This document shows positions 1-5,304 of a DNA stretch of 5,304 nt, piece after piece (within the stretch, counting starts at the first letter, position 1; every line of letters begins with the position of its first letter). Origin of the DNA: an uncultured Dietzia sp. Lineage in GTDB: Bacteria > Actinomycetota > Actinomycetes > Mycobacteriales > Mycobacteriaceae. The notes below the pieces were generated by a model. It had not been told where the DNA came from. It made no database searches and saw nothing but the letters and a program-made list of their open reading frames with translations. The stretch lies in NCBI GenBank assembly GCA_946570335.1, contig CAMNYG010000120.1, positions 1-5,304 on the forward strand, given 5' to 3'. Position numbers and translations under genes: made by a program.

Positions 1-36
1 AGACGGCCGCGCGGCCAGCAGGCCAAATCGGACCGC

Positions 37-65
37 CCCCCACACCTGCTCTCGGGGTGTGGGGG
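37..65. terminator. GC-rich hairpin, candidate terminator downstream of the DUF5319 gene
   Basis: Arms CCCCCACACC (37-46) and GGTGTGGGGG (56-65) are perfectly complementary over 10 bp around a 9-nt loop. The hairpin starts about 67 bp beyond the stop codon of the minus-strand DUF5319 gene, where a transcription end is expected. Neither strand has a run of T after the stem, so it is not a textbook Rho-independent terminator. U-poor hairpins of this kind are often proposed as terminators in high-GC actinobacteria. If the gene just left of the window is convergent, as I recall for M. tuberculosis, the hairpin could serve both directions. The structure is seen directly; the function is inferred. 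Confidence 0.55.
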
Positions 66-131
66 CCGGCCCGCTTCTGTCCGGTGGCCCGGGTGTCGAC
101 GTGTGTGTCGATGCGCTCCGGTCGTGCCGGC

Positions 132-557
132 TTAGCGGCGCCAGTTGAGCTTGCGCGGAGGACGCATGGCGCGGACAGCGTCCGCGTAGCCGCGGCAGTA
201 CTCCCACGTCACGTAGTCGTCCGGGATCGGATCGAACGCGGGCTCATGGGGGAGCAGCGAGCCGTCCTCGAGCAGCTGCATGAGGTTCGCGCGGAGCATG
301 TCCCACTCGTGGTAGTGCTCCTCGTCGCAGTCCTCGCACTGGACGGCCACGCCCTTGACTCCGGTCGGGGCCAGTAGGCGGCGGAACTCCGAGAGGTCCG
401 CCAGGTCCTCCTCTATCGCCAGGCGCTCCTGCGGATCGAGCGGGCCGGTCGGGAACTCACCGTCGACAGGATCGAACTCGGCCAGTTCCTCGGCCGGGTC
501 GTCCGGATCGCCGGCGAACGGGTCGGGCGGCATGCCATGCCGAAGGGGATCGTTCAC
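132..557 (-). CDS. DUF5319 family protein, function unknown
   Basis: The product is a 141-residue acidic protein resembling the actinobacterial DUF5319 family (M. tuberculosis Rv3412, recalled from memory). It is probably cytoplasmic: no signal peptide or membrane segment is visible. I chose the GTG at 555-557, preceded by GGTGGAG, because the protein then begins just before the family-like segment MPPDPFAGDP (residues 9-18). The open frame reaches an earlier GTG at 594-596, but the extra residues look non-conserved. Landmarks are an acidic, proline-rich N-terminus (residues 10-42), a helical stretch around 43-62, then C74-x2-C77-x3-H81-x-H83 followed by EWDML (84-88), and a C-terminal segment YVTWEYCRGYAD (115-126). 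The four Cys/His residues could bind zinc, but this is inference. It is divergently transcribed from guaB across 136 bp and ends in a basic tail. The family call is fairly secure; the role is unknown. Confidence 0.86.
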   Translation of the reverse strand: MNDPLRHGMPPDPFAGDPDDPAEELAEFDPVDGEFPTGPLDPQERLAIEEDLADLSEFRRLLAPTGVKGVAVQCEDCDEEHYHEWDMLRANLMQLLEDGSLLPHEPAFDPIPDDYVTWEYCRGYADAVRAMRPPRKLNWRR

Positions 558-569
558 GACTCCACCGTA
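557..569 (-). promoter_or_regulatory. Candidate -10 box of the DUF5319 gene, spaced for a leaderless transcript
   Basis: Read on the minus strand, TACGGT (569-564) fits the actinobacterial TANNNT -10 pattern. It is followed by six bases and then the proposed GTG start, whose first base is 557. This spacing would put the transcription start on the start codon itself. The GGAG within those six bases could instead act as a ribosome binding site for a longer transcript initiated further upstream. No convincing -35 element is visible. Confidence 0.3.
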
Positions 570-576
570 CCCGTGA

Positions 577-2229
<1,653 letters not shown>

Positions 2230-2236
2230 GATCGCC

Positions 2237-3376
2237 GTGCGAGATGTCGTTGAGATCGGAATGGGCCGCGAGGCCCGCCGGATGTACGGACTGGGCGAGA
2301 TCGACCTCGTCCCGGCCCGGCGCACCCGCAGCGCCAAGGAGGTGTCGACGGCCTGGCAGATCGACGCCTACCAGATGGACATCCCCGTGATGACGCACCC
2401 GACGGATGCGATCGTCTCGCCGTCGTCGGCCATCGCGTTCAACAACCTGGGCGGATTGGCCGTGCTCAACGGTGAGGGCCTGTGGGCCCGGCACGCCGAC
2501 CCGGAGGCCGCGATCGCCGAGCTGCGCGAGATCGCGCTCGAGGATCTCACCGGCGTCCGGGCCGTGACGCGCCTGCAGGAACTGCACAAAGCACCGATCA
2601 ATGAGGAGTTCCTCGTCGCCGCGGTGCAGAAGATCCGCGAAGAGGGCGGCACCGTGGCCGTGCGCGTCTCGCCGCAGCGCGCCCGTGAGCTCACACCCGG
2701 GCTGATCAAGGCCGGTATCGACATGCTGGTCGTCCAGGGCACGATCATCTCCGCCGAGCACGTTTCCGGCGAGGACGCGCCGCTGAACCTCAAGGAGTTC
2801 ATCGGCAGTCTGGACGTTCCCGTGATCGCCGGCGGCGTCGTCGACTACAAGACGGCACTCCATCTCATGCGCACCGGTGCGGCCGGCGTGATCGTCGGCT
2901 ACGGCGGCGCCGAGGGGGTCACCACCACCGGACCGGTGCTCGGCGTGGAGGTCCACATGGCCACCGCGATCGCCGACGCCGCAGCCGCTCGCCGCGACTA
3001 CCTCGATGAGACCGGCGGACGCTACGTCCACGTCCTCGCCGACGGGGACATCTACACGTCCGGCGACATCGCGCGCGCGGTCGCGTGTGGCGCGGACGCC
3101 GTGGTGCTGGGTCCGCTGCTCGCGGGCGCACTCGAGTCGCCCGGCCGGGGCGTGTACTGGGACTCCGTCTCCGCGCACCCCAACATGCCGCGCGGCCACG
3201 TCGCCGAAACACACGAGGAGACCACGCTCGCGACGCTCAGCGAGGTCCTCGTGGGTCCGACGAGCCTGCCGGACGGCACGCGCAACCTCATGGGAGGCCT
3301 GCGTCGCGCCATGGCCAAGTGCGGTTACTCCGACGTCAAGGGATTCCAGAAGGTGGATCTGTCGGTCCGTACCTGA
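2237..3376 (+). CDS. guaB3: GuaB3 family IMP dehydrogenase-related protein
   Basis: The 379-residue protein is a paralogue of the preceding GuaB and matches the GuaB3 family throughout (VEIGMGREARR near the N-terminus, FQKVDLSV near the end). It uses a GTG start, since no ATG lies before the conserved VEIGMGR. Its ribosome binding site is poor (AAGGA at 2221-2225, inside the guaB end, 11 nt away), so translation is probably coupled to guaB. It is a barrel without CBS domains. Alignment by eye with GuaB shows that catalytic Cys becomes V228 (EGVTTT against SICTTR), the NAD-site Asp becomes Q167 (VVQGT against VVDTA), and the flap with its Arg-Tyr dyad is absent. Kept are G199-G200, VGYG (GuaB VGIG), D269 in ADGD and the LLAGALESPG segment. 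A nucleotide-binding role is plausible, but normal IMP dehydrogenase chemistry is not. The actinobacterial function is unsettled as far as I know. The stop codon lies inside a 14-bp tandem repeat. Confidence 0.96.
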   Translation: MRDVVEIGMGREARRMYGLGEIDLVPARRTRSAKEVSTAWQIDAYQMDIPVMTHPTDAIVSPSSAIAFNNLGGLAVLNGEGLWARHADPEAAIAELREIALEDLTGVRAVTRLQELHKAPINEEFLVAAVQKIREEGGTVAVRVSPQRARELTPGLIKAGIDMLVVQGTIISAEHVSGEDAPLNLKEFIGSLDVPVIAGGVVDYKTALHLMRTGAAGVIVGYGGAEGVTTTGPVLGVEVHMATAIADAAAARRDYLDETGGRYVHVLADGDIYTSGDIARAVACGADAVVLGPLLAGALESPGRGVYWDSVSAHPNMPRGHVAETHEETTLATLSEVLVGPTSLPDGTRNLMGGLRRAMAKCGYSDVKGFQKVDLSVRT

Positions 3377-3425
3377 CGGCCCGTACCTGATGGCCCGTAC
3401 CTGACGGTCCGAACCTGACGGCCCT
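3364..3425. repeat. 14-bp tandem repeat, four copies plus a partial fifth, spanning the guaB3 stop codon
   Basis: Four head-to-tail 14-bp units occupy 3364-3377, 3378-3391, 3392-3405 and 3406-3419, with the consensus GGYCCGTACCTGAC. They differ from one another by one to three bases. A partial unit GGCCCT follows at 3420-3425. Unit 1 encodes the last residues of GuaB3 and its TGA. Because 14 is not a multiple of three, the TGAs at 3374, 3388, 3402 and 3416 fall in all three plus-strand frames. Each unit holds a near-palindromic 10-mer (GGTCCGTACC, eight of ten positions symmetric). The array may be simple slippage copies of the gene end or a binding array; the sequence does not decide. Confidence 0.93.
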
Positions 3426-3461
3426 TTTCGGCCTCGCACGATAAGGGGACGGCCCCGGCGG

Positions 3462-3484
3462 TGGTCGGGTGACCAGCTGGTCGG
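3462..3484. repeat. Overlapping palindrome and hairpin between guaB3 and choD
   Basis: GACCAGCTGGTC (3471-3482) is a perfect 12-bp palindrome. Its left half GACCA (3471-3475) is also complementary to TGGTC at 3462-3466 across a 5-nt loop-like GGGTG-type spacer (3467-3470 plus the pairing edge). TGGTCGG is directly repeated at 3462-3468 and 3478-3484. The central GACCA can therefore pair left or right but not both at once. This could be a weak terminator for guaB-guaB3 or a protein site. No T-run follows, so termination is doubtful. Confidence 0.5.
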
Positions 3485-3490
3485 AGCTGC

Positions 3491-3540
3491 CTGACAAAAA
3501 CGAGCCTACTGTCGGGTAGGTTCACTGGTGACCGGGTAGT
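3491..3540 (+). promoter_or_regulatory. Candidate choD promoter with overlapping operator-like inverted repeat
   Basis: CTGACA (3491-3496) matches five of six bases of the -35 consensus. TAGGTT (3517-3522) fits the TANNNT -10 pattern, although the 20-bp spacer is long. Lying across spacer and -10 is an imperfect inverted repeat: arms GAGCCTAC (3502-3509) and GTAGGTTC (3516-3523), one mismatch, 6-bp centre, 22 bp in all, the size of a typical TetR-type operator. CGGGTAG recurs at 3513-3519 and 3533-3539, exactly 20 bp apart, so a second half-site is possible. The KstR pattern (TnnAACnnGTTnnA, from memory) is not seen. The regulator is unknown. Confidence 0.4.
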
Positions 3541-3584
3541 AATGTGACCCACACCATCGACCTCGATCCGGAGAGAGCTGCGCC

Positions 3585-5304
3585 ATGACGTCGTCTTCCC
3601 AGTCGCCAGATAACCAGGCTTCCACCCCGCCCACCGACACGGACGTAATCGTCGTCGGCTCCGGCTTCGGCGGCAGCGTCACCGCGTTGCGACTGACGGA
3701 GAAGGGCTACCGGGTCACGGTCGTGGAAGCGGGCCGACGGTTCGAGGACTCCGACTTCGCCAAGACGTCCTGGCGGCTCAACAAGTTCGTGTGGGCGCCC
3801 AAGTTCGGCCTGTTCGGTATCCAGCGACTGCACATCCTGCGTGACGTCCTGGTCATGGCCGGGGCCGGCGTGGGCGGCGGGTCGCTGAACTACGCCAACA
3901 CCCTGTACAAGCCGTCGGAGCCGTTCTTCACGGATCCCCAGTGGGAGCACATCACCGACTGGGACGAGGAACTGTCCCCGTTCTACGACCAGGGCCGCCG
4001 GATGCTCGGCGTCGTCACCAACCCCACCCACACCCACTCCGACACGGTCATCAAGGAGGTCGCGCGCGACATGGGGGCGGAGGACACGTTCGTCTACACC
4101 CCGGTCGGCGTGTTCTTCGGCGAGAAGACCGGCGGCCGGGGCAAGCCGGGCGAGACGGTCCCGGACCCGTTCTTCGGTGGCGTCGGCCCGGACCGCACCG
4201 CCTGCATCGAGTGCGGCGAGTGCATGACCGGCTGCCGCCACGGTGCCAAGAACACGCTCGTCAAGAACTACCTCGGTCTGGCCGAGCGCGCCGGGGCCCG
4301 CATACTGGACCGCACCACCGTCTCCGACCTGCGTGAGCGCGGCGACGGCACGTGGGAGGTCACCCTCGAGCGCACCGGGGCCTGGACCACGCGCGGCAAG
4401 CGGCCCCGCACCATGACCGCCGCGCACGTCGTGGTGGCCGCCGGCACCTGGGGCACCCAGCACCTGCTGCACTACGCCAAGGACTCCGGCTCGCTGCCGC
4501 GGCTGTCCGGCGCGCTGGGCCGGCTCACCCGCACCAACTCTGAGTCGATCCTGGGGGCGATGGGCGACAAGTACCGTCCGGAGCGTGACTTCTCCGAGGG
4601 GGTGGCCATCACCTCCTCGTTCCATCCCGCTTCCGACACCCACATCGAGCCGGTCCGCTACGGCAAGGGCTCCAACGCCATCGCCGTGTTGCAGACCCTG
4701 CTCACAGACGGTGGGGGCCGCGTCCCGCGCTGGCTCCTGCTGCTACTGGAGATCCTGCGCAACCCCCTGCGGGCCGCCAAGATGTTCAACTACCGCCGGT
4801 GGAGCCAGCGCACGGTGATCGTGCTGGTCATGCAGAACCTGGACAATTCGCTGCAGACCTTCGTCAAGCGTCTCGGGCCGTTCCGGTACGTCTCCAGCAA
4901 GCAGGGCCACGGCGAGCCCAATCCGACGTGGATCCCGGAGGGTAACGAGGCCACCCGGCGGCTCGCGGACAAGATCGACGGCACGCCGGGCGGCACGGTC
5001 GGCGACATCTTCAATATGCCCATGACCGCGCATTTCCTCGGCGGCTGCCCCATCTCGGACTCGCCGGACAAGGGCGTGGTGGATCCGTACCACCGAGTGT
5101 GGAACTACCCGACGATGTCGATCGTCGACGGCTCGGCGATCTCGGCCAACCTCGGCGTGAACCCGGCCCTGACCATCACCGCGCAGGCCGAGCGTGCCAT
5201 GTCGCTGTGGCCCAACAAGGGCGAGCCCGATCCGCGTCCGGCGCAGGGTGAGGCCTACAGGCGGGTCGCGCCGGTGGCGCCCGTGTCGCCGGTCGTGCCG
5301 GAGG
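3585..5304 (+). CDS. choD: Cholesterol oxidase-like GMC family FAD oxidoreductase (3' end beyond the window)
   Basis: The frame is open from ATG 3585 through 573 codons to the window edge. Ribosome binding site GGAGAG (3570-3575) lies 9 nt before the start. The polar N-terminus has no signal peptide, so the enzyme is probably cytoplasmic. The FAD-binding motif is G25-S-G27-F-G-G30 with E48 ending the second strand, then the GMC glycine-rich segment AGAGVGGGSLNYAN (92-105). C207, C210, C213 and C217 form a ferredoxin-like CxxCxxCxxxC. The C-terminal GMC region runs HFLGGCP (from H483) through IVDGSA to NPALTITAQAE (N526); H483 and N526 are the likely catalytic pair by analogy with cholesterol oxidase. 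A leucine-rich stretch (W383-L391) may touch membrane or lipid. By recalled length of M. tuberculosis ChoD (about 578 residues) only a short Pro/Val-rich tail is missing. It follows guaB3 with a 208-bp gap. The family is clear; a sterol substrate is inferred from homology. Confidence 0.93.
   Translation, partial: MTSSSQSPDNQASTPPTDTDVIVVGSGFGGSVTALRLTEKGYRVTVVEAGRRFEDSDFAKTSWRLNKFVWAPKFGLFGIQRLHILRDVLVMAGAGVGGGSLNYANTLYKPSEPFFTDPQWEHITDWDEELSPFYDQGRRMLGVVTNPTHTHSDTVIKEVARDMGAEDTFVYTPVGVFFGEKTGGRGKPGETVPDPFFGGVGPDRTACIECGECMTGCRHGAKNTLVKNYLGLAERAGARILDRTTVSDLRERGDGTWEVTLERTGAWTTRGKRPRTMTAAHVVVAAGTWGTQHLLHYAKDSGSLPRLSGALGRLTRTNSESILGAMGDKYRPERDFSEGVAITSSFHPASDTHIEPVRYGKGSNAIAVLQTLLTDGGGRVPRWLLLLLEILRNPLRAAKMFNYRRWSQRTVIVLVMQNLDNSLQTFVKRLGPFRYVSSKQGHGEPNPTWIPEGNEATRRLADKIDGTPGGTVGDIFNMPMTAHFLGGCPISDSPDKGVVDPYHRVWNYPTMSIVDGSAISANLGVNPALTITAQAERAMSLWPNKGEPDPRPAQGEAYRRVAPVAPVSPVVPE

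Noticed and set aside
5..16. GGCCGCGCGGCC palindrome near the left edge
   Set aside because: It is perfect, but made only of G and C in a GC-rich region. No partner site or gene context supports a function.
57..377. Plus-strand open frame of 106 codons
   Set aside because: It begins in the right arm of the hairpin and runs antisense through the DUF5319 gene, with no ribosome binding site and no recognisable product.
3364..3425. Short repeats as a CRISPR array
   Set aside because: The units are 14 bp and directly abutting, with no spacers and no cas gene nearby.
3445..3456. GGGG / CCCC hairpin as a terminator of guaB3
   Set aside because: The stem is only four base pairs around a 4-nt loop and has no T-run, which is expected by chance in such GC-rich sequence.
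3522..4643. Minus-strand open frame of 373 codons over the first part of choD
   Set aside because: It is antisense to a clear FAD-binding GMC protein. The product is Gly/Ala/Val/Arg-rich without motifs.

Overview
The window is a high-GC chromosomal segment from an actinobacterium, most likely of the order Mycobacteriales. The gene order is a DUF5319-type gene facing away from guaB, then guaB3, then a choD-like flavoprotein. As I recall it, this matches the M. tuberculosis Rv3412 / guaB2 / guaB3 / choD neighbourhood. The product sequences, GTG starts and strong G/C third-position bias agree. The genus cannot be fixed from this sequence alone; Dietzia or a relative is only a guess.

Layout. Positions 1-131 hold no supportable gene. 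They contain a 10-bp-stem GC hairpin (37-65) lying downstream of the minus-strand DUF5319 gene (132-557). A 136-bp divergent intergenic region (558-693) carries candidate promoters for both directions. On the plus strand follow guaB (694-2229, IMP dehydrogenase), guaB3 (2237-3376, an IMP-dehydrogenase-related paralogue, only 7 bp after guaB) and, after a 208-bp intergenic region, a choD-like GMC oxidoreductase (3585 to beyond 5304, cut by the window end). The guaB3-choD spacer is the most structured non-coding stretch. It has a four-copy 14-bp tandem repeat that includes the guaB3 stop codon, a pair of alternative hairpins, and a 22-bp imperfect inverted repeat at a possible choD promoter.

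How the genes relate. GuaB catalyses the committed NAD-dependent step from IMP to XMP in guanine nucleotide synthesis. GuaB3 shares its barrel but lacks the catalytic cysteine, the Arg-Tyr flap dyad and the CBS pair, so it is unlikely to be a redundant IMP dehydrogenase. It is probably co-transcribed and translationally coupled with guaB. The choD product is a cytoplasmic FAD enzyme of the cholesterol-oxidase-like GMC group with a ferredoxin-like four-cysteine motif. It appears to have its own regulatory region. The DUF5319 protein is a small acidic protein of unknown function with a possible zinc site.

No clearly new biological system is present. The items most worth checking are the tandem repeat, the choD control region, the ChoD cysteine motif, and the unresolved chemistry of GuaB3.
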